The notes under the pieces are model-generated. The model was not told where the DNA came from and made no database searches. It saw only the letters and a list, made by a program, of their open reading frames with translations. Of a stretch of DNA of 8,326 nt, positions 1 through 6,077 are shown one piece after another. This DNA comes from Actinomycetes bacterium (lineage in GTDB: Bacteria; Actinomycetota; Acidimicrobiia; UBA5794), in contig JAUVQC010000047.1 in the NCBI GenBank assembly GCA_030598305.1, positions 1-8,326 on the forward strand, given 5' to 3'. Each line of letters begins with the position of its first letter. The first letter of the stretch is position 1. The position numbers and the translations under genes are program-made.

Positions 1-1
1 T

Positions 2-2149
2 ATCGATCTTCCACTCGTGCAGGCACAGGAGACGAGACGGATCCTCGACAGGCTCTTCGGTTACGAGGTATCACCGGTGCTTTGGAGACGCGTGCAGAAG
101 GGTCTATCGGCGGGCCGGGTCCAGTCGCCGGCGACGCGGATCATCGTTGAACGCGAACGGGAGAGGATCGCCTTCATTCGTGCCGCCTATTCAGGCCTCA
201 AGGCTGTCCTCGCTACAGGAGAGGGAGAGTTTCCCGCCTCGCTCAGGACGGTCGATGGCACAAGGGTTGCTGAAGGTTCTGACTTCGGTGCCGACGGTCA
301 GCTCCGGAAGGAACGGTTGCTGCTCTCCCCCCAGGATGCCATTGACCTCGCAACGGGTCTCTCGGGTGCCCAGTTCCTGGTTTCGAGCGTCGAGCGCAAA
401 CCGTACACACGAAAGCCGTATCCACCGTTCCGGACGTCCACGCTGCAGCAGGAGGCAGGACGAAAGTTCCGTTTCGGAGCGAGACGGACGATGAGCGCGG
501 CGCAACGTCTGTACGAAGCGGGGTTCATCACCTACATGCGGACAGATTCGACGAACCTGTCCGGCACCGCCCTCGAAGCGGCGCGATCGCTCGTTGGTGA
601 TCGATACGGATCTCAGTACTTGCCCGAAGAACCGCGCTTCTATGGCAGACAGGCAAAGGGAGCTCAGGAAGCACACGAAGCCATTCGCCCAGCTGGCGAG
701 CAGTTCCAGGACATGGACGCAGCGGGCAAGAACTTCGGCCCAACGTCGGATGAGGCACGCGTATATGAGCTCATCTGGATGCGGACCGTTGCTTCCCAGA
801 TGAAGGACGCCAAGGGTGAGAGCCTCATCGTCCAGATCCAAGCGGATGCGCTCGATGGGCGGACCTGCCGTTTCCAGGCATCCGGTCGAACGATCACCTT
901 CCCCGGGTTCCTGCGTGCCTATGTGGAGGGGTCCGACGATCCGGATGCTGCCCTCGACGACAAGGAGACGCATCTCCCGCAGATGTCAGAAGGGGACGAC
1001 GTCCTTGCTGTGGAACTCGAGCCCACAGACCACGAAACGAAGCCCCCGGCGCGATACACAGAGGCGTCATTGATCAAGCGCCTTGAGGAGCTCGGAATTG
1101 GCCGACCGTCGACGTACGCATCCATCATCGCGACGATCCTCGACCGCGAGTACGCACGAAAGCAGGGTTCAGCCCTGATCCCGACCTGGAGGGCCTTCAG
1201 CGTCGTGGGACTGCTCGAGGAGTTCTTCTCCGACTATGTGGACTATGACTTCACAGCTCGCATGGAAGCTGACCTTGACCTCATTGCGACGGGGGAACAG
1301 GAGATGGTCCCCTACCTCGATGCGTTCTACAACGGCAACGGTTCTCCCGGCCTCAAGAACCTGGTCGGCGAGGACGTCCTGGAGCGGATCGATCCGAAGG
1401 CCGTGAACTCGTTCCCGATCGGTATGGGTGAAGATGGTGAGCCCGTCTGTGCAAGGGCCGGACAGTACGGCCCTTATCTCCAGCACGGCGAACGACGAGC
1501 ATCGATTCCACCCGACCTCGCACCGGATGAACTCACACTCGAACGGGCACTCCTGCTTCTCGACGCTCCCAGTGGTGATCGCTCCCTCGGCATGGACCCG
1601 GATTCCGGGCTCGAGGTGTTGACCAAGGCAGGTCGCTTCGGACCATACGTTCAACTCGGCGAGCGCGACGCCGACTCCAAGGAGAAACCGAGAACGGCGT
1701 CACTCTTCAAGACCATGTCCCTCGACGAGATCACGCTCGAGGAGGCCCTCGAGCTGCTGACGATCCCGCGTGTCATCGCCAAGCACCCCGACGATGATCA
1801 GCCGATCGAGGCCCTCAACGGTCGCTACGGGCCGTACATCAAGTGGGGCAAGGAGAGCCGATCGCTCGAAACCGAGGAAAAGCTGTTCACCGTCACCCTC
1901 GATGAGGCTCTTGCGTTGCTCGCTAAACCGCGGCAGCGGAGGGGCGCCAAGCCGCCCCTCAAGGAACTCGGAACCGATCCGGTGACCGGCAAGGAGATCC
2001 TGATCAAGGACGGCAGGTTCGGGCTCTACATGACCGATGGCGAGACGAATGTCTCGTTCCGCAAGGCGGAGACGATCGAGAACATTGCGCTGGAACATGC
2101 CTCGGACCGACTTGCCGAGAAGCGGGCGAAGGGTCCGAAGAAGACCTGA
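2..2149 (+). CDS. topA: DNA topoisomerase I (type IA), 3' part; 5' end outside the window
   Basis: Type IA topoisomerase that relaxes negative supercoils through a transient 5'-phosphotyrosine link. The frame is open from base 2 and already matches the core of the family before the first GTG at 17, so the true start and the Toprim domain lie upstream. The QAQETRRILDRLFGYEVSPVLW stretch is the usual entry to the central domain. The catalytic motif FITYMRTDST has its tyrosine codon at 533-535. IGRPSTYA, also conserved, is encoded near 1096-1120. The C-terminus carries four repeats of the type G-R-[FY]-G-x-Y, encoded near 1463, 1631, 1820 and 2012, and ends in a basic tail. No zinc-finger cysteine pairs are present, as is usual for actinobacterial TopA. 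It is the first visible gene of a topA-tmk-holB-plsC run. Family assignment is essentially certain. Confidence 0.97.
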   Translation: MDLPLVQAQETRRILDRLFGYEVSPVLWRRVQKGLSAGRVQSPATRIIVERERERIAFIRAAYSGLKAVLATGEGEFPASLRTVDGTRVAEGSDFGADGQLRKERLLLSPQDAIDLATGLSGAQFLVSSVERKPYTRKPYPPFRTSTLQQEAGRKFRFGARRTMSAAQRLYEAGFITYMRTDSTNLSGTALEAARSLVGDRYGSQYLPEEPRFYGRQAKGAQEAHEAIRPAGEQFQDMDAAGKNFGPTSDEARVYELIWMRTVASQMKDAKGESLIVQIQADALDGRTCRFQASGRTITFPGFLRAYVEGSDDPDAALDDKETHLPQMSEGDDVLAVELEPTDHETKPPARYTEASLIKRLEELGIGRPSTYASIIATILDREYARKQGSALIPTWRAFSVVGLLEEFFSDYVDYDFTARMEADLDLIATGEQEMVPYLDAFYNGNGSPGLKNLVGEDVLERIDPKAVNSFPIGMGEDGEPVCARAGQYGPYLQHGERRASIPPDLAPDELTLERALLLLDAPSGDRSLGMDPDSGLEVLTKAGRFGPYVQLGERDADSKEKPRTASLFKTMSLDEITLEEALELLTIPRVIAKHPDDDQPIEALNGRYGPYIKWGKESRSLETEEKLFTVTLDEALALLAKPRQRRGAKPPLKELGTDPVTGKEILIKDGRFGLYMTDGETNVSFRKAETIENIALEHASDRLAEKRAKGPKKT

Positions 2150-2168
2150 GAGCTGTCAAACTGTGAGC

Positions 2169-2795
2169 ATGCCAACCAGCCGCGGATTCCGAGATGCCAG
2201 GTACATAGCCTTTGAAGGCATTGAGGGAGCTGGGAAGTCGACGATCGCGCGTCGCGTCGCCGACTACATGATCGGTAGGGGAGACCACGTGGTTGTGGTG
2301 CGTGAGCCAGGTGGCACTGAGGCTGGTGAACGGATTCGCGATGTGCTCCTGACGATGGACCATGCCGTTGATCCGCGAACAGAGGCGGCACTCTTCGCTG
2401 CATCGAGGGCTCAGCTGATCGTTGAGACCGTTTCGCCCGCGTTGGCGGAAGGAGCATGGGTGCTCTCGGACCGTACCGCGTACTCATCGCTTGCGTACCA
2501 GGCCGGCGGCCGTCGTCTTCCCCTTGACGAGGTCTGGACGCTCAATGACATCGCCCTTGGCGGTGTCTGGCCAGATGTCGTCGTGCTTCTTCGCCTCGAT
2601 CCTTCTGATGGCCTGTCGAGGCAGCAAGAAGGAGACCGTATAGGTGATGAAGCGGCCGAGTTCCATGCAAGGGTCGCCTCCGCATTTGACGATCTCGCCG
2701 CGAGCGAGCCGGAGCGTTTTGTGGTGGTCGATGCTTCCCTGTCCGTCGAGGATGTTGTGGCCGCCGTGATCTCAGAACTCGGACTCGCCGGATGA
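2169..2795 (+). CDS. tmk: Thymidylate kinase (dTMP kinase)
   Basis: Phosphorylates dTMP to dTDP with ATP, in the cytosol, on the path to dTTP. From the ATG at 2169 the protein is 208 residues, the usual family length. Visible motifs are the P-loop GIEGAGKST (residues 17-25), REPGGTEAGE (45-54) at the substrate site, the DR-x3-S-x2-AYQ motif (DRTAYSSLAYQ, 101-111), and a lid region with RQQEGDRIGDEAAEF (151-165). The P-loop lacks the arginine of the human-type enzyme, while basic residues sit in the lid, as in the E. coli type. An in-frame GTG at 2163 is an alternative start. It lies about 10 nt after the GAGAG at 2148-2152, a better spacing than the ATG has, and would add only two residues. 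The stop overlaps the holB start as ATGA, suggesting translational coupling. Confidence 0.95.
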   Translation: MPTSRGFRDARYIAFEGIEGAGKSTIARRVADYMIGRGDHVVVVREPGGTEAGERIRDVLLTMDHAVDPRTEAALFAASRAQLIVETVSPALAEGAWVLSDRTAYSSLAYQAGGRRLPLDEVWTLNDIALGGVWPDVVVLLRLDPSDGLSRQQEGDRIGDEAAEFHARVASAFDDLAASEPERFVVVDASLSVEDVVAAVISELGLAG

Positions 2796-3853
2796 CACAC
2801 TTCGCTGACCTCGTGGGACATGGGGGCGTACTCGATCTGCTCAAATCTGAGCTTGAGACGCCTGGGCAGGCCTATCTGTTCGTAGGGCCGTCGAACGTGG
2901 GCAAGGCGAGTGTCGCAAGACGATTCGCGGCTGCCCTGGTCGGCGGCGAAGATGCCGACGCGGTTCGTCGGGCCAAGGCTGGTTCGCATCCGGATCTCAT
3001 CCTCGTTGCGCCAGAGGGTCGCAGCTCCATCACCGTGGACCAGGCTCGCGGTGTGGTTTCAGCAGCCGTTCGCTCACCCCTTGAGGCGGATCGGAAGGTG
3101 TTCCTGCTCGAAGAGGCCTCGATGCTCAACCAGGAGGCCGCCAACGCCCTGCTCAAGACCATCGAAGAGCCGATTGCCACGACGACGTTTGTACTTGTTG
3201 CTGAGTCCGAAGACGACCTACCTGCAACAGTACCGAGTCGCTGCCGAACGATTGTCTTTGGCAGGGTGCCCGAGGCCGACATCGCGGCAGGTCTCGTAGA
3301 ACTCGGTTTGGATGCCGAGGCCGCAAGCAATGCCGCGCGGATATCGGGAGGCCGTCCGGGACTAGCGGTTGCCTTGGCGAGAGAGCCGAGAGTCGGCGCG
3401 TTCCGCGACGTGTGGCTGTCGGTCCCCGAACGGATCACTGACCACCCCGGCGACGCCTATCGGATCACAGGCGACGTGATCAAGGCGACCGAGCCCCTCC
3501 TCGAAGCGGTCAAGAGGAGACAGGAATCAGAGATCGAACGTGATCACCCCGACGGTGATGTTCCAAAGCTCGTCCTCGAACGACAGCAACGGGAGCTCGC
3601 TCGTGCAGGGGATGCGCTGTATGTCACGGGGCTTGAATTGCTCGCGTCTTTCTATCGGGACACCGCGAGCGCTCAGCTCGGTGGTCCCGTCCAGAACACC
3701 GATCTGGCGGTGGCATCGTTGACGCGGGTGACCGCCGCCACTGCGGTTGAGAACGCCTCTCGTGTGCTCGACACGATCGATGCTCTCCATGCCAATCAGC
3801 GTCCGGATCTTGCTTTCGCCGCACTCTTCCTCGACCTGGGTACCGATGCCTGA
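2792..3853 (+). CDS. holB: DNA polymerase III delta' subunit (clamp loader)
   Basis: Delta' is the AAA+ subunit of the replicative clamp loader that helps put the beta clamp on primed DNA. The protein has 353 residues. It opens with LVGHGGVLDLLKSEL, then a Walker-A-like GPSNVGKAS (residues 32-40) in which the Ser/Thr after GK is Ala, then a Walker-B-like VFLLEEAS (103-110), NQEAANALLKTIEEP (113-127), and the SRC motif (149-151) typical of clamp-loader subunits. The four-cysteine zinc module expected before AGSHPDL (63-69) is missing: that segment reads GGEDADAVRRAK. Cys151 of SRC is the only cysteine I find in the protein. A weak ATP site is common in delta', which is not an ATPase in E. coli. 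The gene overlaps tmk upstream by 4 nt (ATGA) and plsC downstream by 8 nt. DnaX is less likely because of the size and the absence of a tau-like tail. Confidence 0.92.
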   Translation: MTHFADLVGHGGVLDLLKSELETPGQAYLFVGPSNVGKASVARRFAAALVGGEDADAVRRAKAGSHPDLILVAPEGRSSITVDQARGVVSAAVRSPLEADRKVFLLEEASMLNQEAANALLKTIEEPIATTTFVLVAESEDDLPATVPSRCRTIVFGRVPEADIAAGLVELGLDAEAASNAARISGGRPGLAVALAREPRVGAFRDVWLSVPERITDHPGDAYRITGDVIKATEPLLEAVKRRQESEIERDHPDGDVPKLVLERQQRELARAGDALYVTGLELLASFYRDTASAQLGGPVQNTDLAVASLTRVTAATAVENASRVLDTIDALHANQRPDLAFAALFLDLGTDA

Positions 3854-4484
3854 TCTCAGCCATCTCGTACCACGCACTCTCGACAGGGTGCTTCGAGTTC
3901 CGAACCGGATCGTGCTGCGGACGTTCTTCGATCTCGAGGTCGAGGGTGTCGAGAACCTGCCGAGAGAGGGCGGCGTTGTGATCGCTGCGAATCACTTCTC
4001 ACATCTCGACCCTCCGTTGATCACGATCAACCTCGATCGCTACATTCGCTTCCTGGCACTCGACGAGCTCTTCGAGGACTCGAAAATGTTCGGCCTGCTG
4101 CTGGAGTTCTTCGGCACGATTCCACTCGATCGAGACGGCTACCCGATCAGTGCGATGCGTGAAGCGATACGACACATAACCAGTGGTGGTGTTCTCGGCG
4201 TGTTTCCCGAGGGGCGCCGTGTGGAACGGTGGGGTGAGGATGAGCCGAAGCGAGGAGCTGCGTGGCTTGCCAAGATGACGGACGCACCGCTCATTCCTGT
4301 CGCGATCGTTGGTACCGAACACTCCCTCGCGCCGGGCGAGCGAGCCTTCCGGCGAACCGCGGTCAAGATCTGGGTGGAGAAGCCGATTTGGTGGACGGAT
4401 TACGAGGGATCGCCCGATCCGCTGGTATCGATGATGGACGATTGGTACGCCGCGGTCAATGGCAGGGTCCAGCACTGGAGCTGA
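3846..4484 (+). CDS. plsC: 1-acyl-sn-glycerol-3-phosphate acyltransferase (PlsC/LPLAT family)
   Basis: Transfers an acyl group to lysophosphatidic acid, giving phosphatidic acid for membrane lipids; acts at the inner face of the membrane. From the ATG at 3846 the protein is 212 residues, close to the short bacterial PlsC-like proteins. Block I is the catalytic H-x4-D (NHFSHLD, His50 and Asp55). Block III is VFPEGRR (119-125), which binds the glycerol-phosphate. Block IV is PLIPVAIVGTE (148-158). There is no clear membrane span, only the hydrophobic patches usual for the family. The start overlaps the holB stop by 8 nt and has no good Shine-Dalgarno, so translation is probably coupled. In-frame ATGs upstream (3747, 3780) sit deep inside holB and would add a tail not typical of the family. 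Exact acyl and acceptor preference cannot be read from sequence; a related lysolipid acyltransferase is possible. Confidence 0.88.
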   Translation: MPDLSHLVPRTLDRVLRVPNRIVLRTFFDLEVEGVENLPREGGVVIAANHFSHLDPPLITINLDRYIRFLALDELFEDSKMFGLLLEFFGTIPLDRDGYPISAMREAIRHITSGGVLGVFPEGRRVERWGEDEPKRGAAWLAKMTDAPLIPVAIVGTEHSLAPGERAFRRTAVKIWVEKPIWWTDYEGSPDPLVSMMDDWYAAVNGRVQHWS

Positions 4485-4491
4485 TCAGACC

Positions 4492-4547
4492 GTGCAAGTC
4501 TTGCAAGAATCTGCAAGTCCTTCCGCAAGGGTTTCGTGGACTTGCAC
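4492..4547. promoter_or_regulatory. Cluster of TGCAAG/CTTGCA half-sites, probable sugar-regulator operator
   Basis: TGCAAG occurs at 4493-4498, 4502-4507 and 4512-4517. Its complement CTTGCA occurs at 4500-4505 and 4541-4546, and a variant CGCAAG at 4524-4529. Successive direct copies are spaced 9, 10 and 12 nt, near one helical turn. CTTGCAAG (4500-4507) is a perfect palindrome, and CTTGCA-N6-TGCAAG (4500-4517) is an 18-bp dyad like a LacI-family operator. Actinobacterial MalR-type repressors are known to bind TTGCA-containing repeats ahead of maltose transport genes, and the next gene here is an alpha-glucoside-type binding protein. The site lies between plsC and that gene. The role is inferred from pattern and context; the regulator is not in the window. 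Confidence 0.6.
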
Positions 4548-4570
4548 CTCCTTCGTGAAACGCATAGTCT
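4542..4570 (+). promoter_or_regulatory. Candidate sigma70-like promoter for the ABC importer operon
   Basis: TTGCAC (4542-4547) is separated by 17 nt from TAGTCT (4565-4570). The -35 box matches TTGACA in part. The -10 box keeps the key T1, A2 and T6 of TATAAT but is otherwise weak. An alternative -10 is CATAGT at 4563-4568. The -35 box overlaps the last CTTGCA half-site (4541-4546), so a bound repressor would block it. Start-site position is inferred at about 4577. Confidence 0.35.
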
Positions 4571-4578
4571 GGTAGTGA

Positions 4579-4607
4579 CCGACCGATGACGTTCCGTTGT
4601 CGGTCGG
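4579..4607 (+). promoter_or_regulatory. Leader hairpin just before the binding-protein Shine-Dalgarno
   Basis: Bases 4579-4590 pair with 4596-4607 across a 5-nt loop (GTTCC): ten Watson-Crick pairs and two G-T wobbles, with an outer perfect CCGACCGA/TCGGTCGG. No T-tract follows, so it is not an intrinsic terminator. It ends one base before AAGGAGG (4609-4615), so it may stabilise the mRNA 5' end or tune ribosome access. The function is inferred. Confidence 0.55.
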
Positions 4608-4608
4608 C

Positions 4609-4615
4609 AAGGAGG
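4609..4615 (+). promoter_or_regulatory. Strong ribosome binding site fixing the binding-protein start
   Basis: AAGGAGG lies 6 nt before the ATG at 4622. This near-perfect Shine-Dalgarno, together with the lipoprotein signal that starts exactly at that ATG, rules out the in-frame ATG at 4586, which lies inside the leader hairpin. Confidence 0.85.
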
Positions 4616-4621
4616 AAACAA

Positions 4622-5716
4622 ATGAAACGATATAGATGGGCGATATTCCTCGTCGTGTTCGCTCTCGTGGCTGCAGCCTGTAGCTCCGATACGACGGACA
4701 CCACAGCTGCCGGTGAGCCGGAGGCTGTGGCGGAATTCACGCTATTCGGTGCCCCGGTGGGCGTTGAGGGTGAAGCACTTACGGGCTTCGTCGACGTGTA
4801 TAACGCAGAGACGGGTTCAATAATCGGCTTCACCGGCTCGGATGACTTCGAGGCACAGCTCCGCATTCGCGTCGACGGTGGCGATCCACCTGCGGTTGCG
4901 GTCACCCCGCAGCCGTCGTCGATCTGTCCGTTCGCCGATGAGGGCGCACTTGTGTCCCTTGAGGAAATGGGCTTTGACATCGCAAAGATGGAGGCAGACC
5001 ATTCCAAGTTCTGGATGGATCTCGGCCTTTGTGACGATGGCCAGCACTACGGCATCCCGTGGTTCCCGAACTTCAAGTCGATCGTGTTCTATCACGAGCC
5101 GACCTTCACAGCAAATGGATACGAGATTCCTGAGACATGGGACGAAATGATCGCATTGTCACAACAGATTGTTGACGATGGCATGACACCTTGGTGCTTC
5201 GGCTTCGAGAGTGGCGGCGCCACAGGTTGGGCCGGCACAGACTGGCTCGAGGACATCGTGGTCCGTGAGTCCGGTGGACAGACGTATGCCGACTGGTTCA
5301 ACCACGAGATCCCGTTCAACGATCCTGCGATCGTCTCGGCATTCGACAAGTTCGGTGAGCTGTTCTTCGCTGAGGGCTTCGTCCTCGGTGGAGCTGAGAA
5401 CGTCGCTGGCGTCTATTTCGCTGATGCAACGATTCCGTTGTTCCAGAAGCCAGAACCGGGCTGTCTCATGCTGAAGCAGGGTTCGTTCATCGCGAACTTC
5501 TTCGTTGACGCTCCAGGCTACGAAGAGGGTGACGAGAACAACATCAAGGTGTTCCCGTTCCCGACGATTGATGGGAACACGGGCGCCATGGGCGGCGGAG
5601 ACACCATCATGGTGTTCGACGGATCGCCTGAGAACGTCAAGGTCATCCAGGACTGGATCACCCCCGATTGGCAGTGCACGCTGGCATCGGCATCCGGTGG
5701 CGGAGTTGCTCCGTAG
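4622..5716 (+). CDS. ABC sugar importer, substrate-binding lipoprotein (AglE-like), ended early by an in-frame TAG
   Basis: Extracellular solute-binding protein (family 1) that captures a sugar, probably an alpha-glucoside, and delivers it to the permeases encoded next. Residues 1-19 form a lipoprotein signal peptide (MKRYR, then a hydrophobic run) ending in VAAAC, with Cys20 as the expected lipid anchor. GSDDFEAQLRIRVDGG (about 72-87) and TPWCFGFESGGATGW (about 189-203), followed by TDWLEDIVVR, closely recall the alpha-glucoside binding protein AglE. The reading frame stops at TAG 5714-5716 after 364 residues, yet the family's C-terminal part continues in the same frame to 5974 (see the next entry). 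The full product would be about 450 residues, normal for the family, so this is a truncated form unless the TAG is an error or is read through. The AglE-type assignment is good; the exact sugar is not determined. Confidence 0.85.
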   Translation: MKRYRWAIFLVVFALVAAACSSDTTDTTAAGEPEAVAEFTLFGAPVGVEGEALTGFVDVYNAETGSIIGFTGSDDFEAQLRIRVDGGDPPAVAVTPQPSSICPFADEGALVSLEEMGFDIAKMEADHSKFWMDLGLCDDGQHYGIPWFPNFKSIVFYHEPTFTANGYEIPETWDEMIALSQQIVDDGMTPWCFGFESGGATGWAGTDWLEDIVVRESGGQTYADWFNHEIPFNDPAIVSAFDKFGELFFAEGFVLGGAENVAGVYFADATIPLFQKPEPGCLMLKQGSFIANFFVDAPGYEEGDENNIKVFPFPTIDGNTGAMGGGDTIMVFDGSPENVKVIQDWITPDWQCTLASASGGGVAP

Positions 5717-5974
5717 GGCGGCCATGGCGATGAAGGTGTCGAGCGGCTCCCGGGCCACAAGGATGTTGACCCGAACTGCTATGAGACCGAGTCCGGCATC
5801 GCGTTCGCAACGGCGATCACCGGTGCGCTTGCCACGAACAACTTCGTGTTCGATGCGTCCGACCTGATGCCGCCAGAAGTTGGCCAGGGTTCGTTCTGGA
5901 CCGGCATGGTTGACTGGTCCACTGGTACGTCGTCACAAGAAGTTGCTGACACGATCGAGTCGAGCTGGCCGTAA
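5717..5974 (+). pseudogene. Orphaned C-terminal part of the AglE-like binding protein after the in-frame TAG
   Basis: These 85 codons plus TAA follow the amber codon in the same frame as the upstream gene, with no frameshift needed. The translation has HKDVDPNCYETESG (residues 379-392 of the joined protein) and FDASDLMPPEVGQGSFW (410-426), then TGMVDW and a final IESSWP. The last motifs are the standard C-terminal end of AglE-type binding proteins. There is no in-frame ATG with a ribosome site just after the TAG, so independent re-initiation is unlikely. The coding character is intact, with no other stop, which suggests the TAG is recent, an error, or tolerated by readthrough. The stretch is best read as one gene 4622-5974 interrupted by a single codon. 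Confidence 0.85.
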
Positions 5975-6005
5975 ACCGACTGAAGAGATGACAACAACTA
6001 TCGGA

Positions 6006-6036
6006 GTTGGGGGGCGACGACATGTCGCCCCCCAAC
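6006..6036 (+). repeat. Perfect 13-bp intercistronic hairpin between binding protein and permeases
   Basis: GTTGGGGGGCGAC (6006-6018) is the exact complement of GTCGCCCCCCAAC (6024-6036), with a 5-nt loop GACAT. The stem is very GC-rich. No T-run follows, so a classic rho-independent terminator is unlikely. In many sugar importer operons a stem-loop at this place protects the binding-protein mRNA and lowers permease expression, giving more binding protein than permease. That role is inferred here. Confidence 0.8.
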
Positions 6037-6077
6037 ACCACAACTGACGGAGTCAGGACGCCTGAACGGAGACCACG

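Noticed and set aside
191..973. Long minus-strand open frame of 260 codons opposite topA
   Set aside because: It lies wholly within topA, whose translation has clear family motifs. The minus-strand product is rich in Arg, Cys and Ser with no recognisable domain, as expected of a shadow frame in GC-rich DNA.
2037..2168. N-terminal extension of tmk from an ATG at 2037
   Set aside because: It would overlap topA by more than 100 nt with an Arg-rich tail unlike the family. Starts at 2163 or 2169 give the usual length.
4485..4621. tRNA or CRISPR array in the intergenic region
   Set aside because: No cloverleaf or CCA end can be drawn, and the 6-nt repeats are too short and too closely spaced for CRISPR. 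They fit operator half-sites better.
4586..4621. Upstream ATG at 4586 as the binding-protein start
   Set aside because: It lies inside the leader hairpin, has no ribosome site, and would put a charged tail before the lipoprotein signal. The ATG at 4622 has AAGGAGG 6 nt away.
5505..5867. Plus-strand open frame spanning the amber codon in another frame, considered as evidence for a frameshift
   Set aside because: The family motifs before and after the TAG are in the same frame, so no shift is needed. The other-frame product is Arg/Ser-rich with no motif.
6006..6036. Rho-independent terminator ending the operon after the binding protein
   Set aside because: The stem is perfect but no T-run follows it, and the same-strand permease genes belong to the same system.
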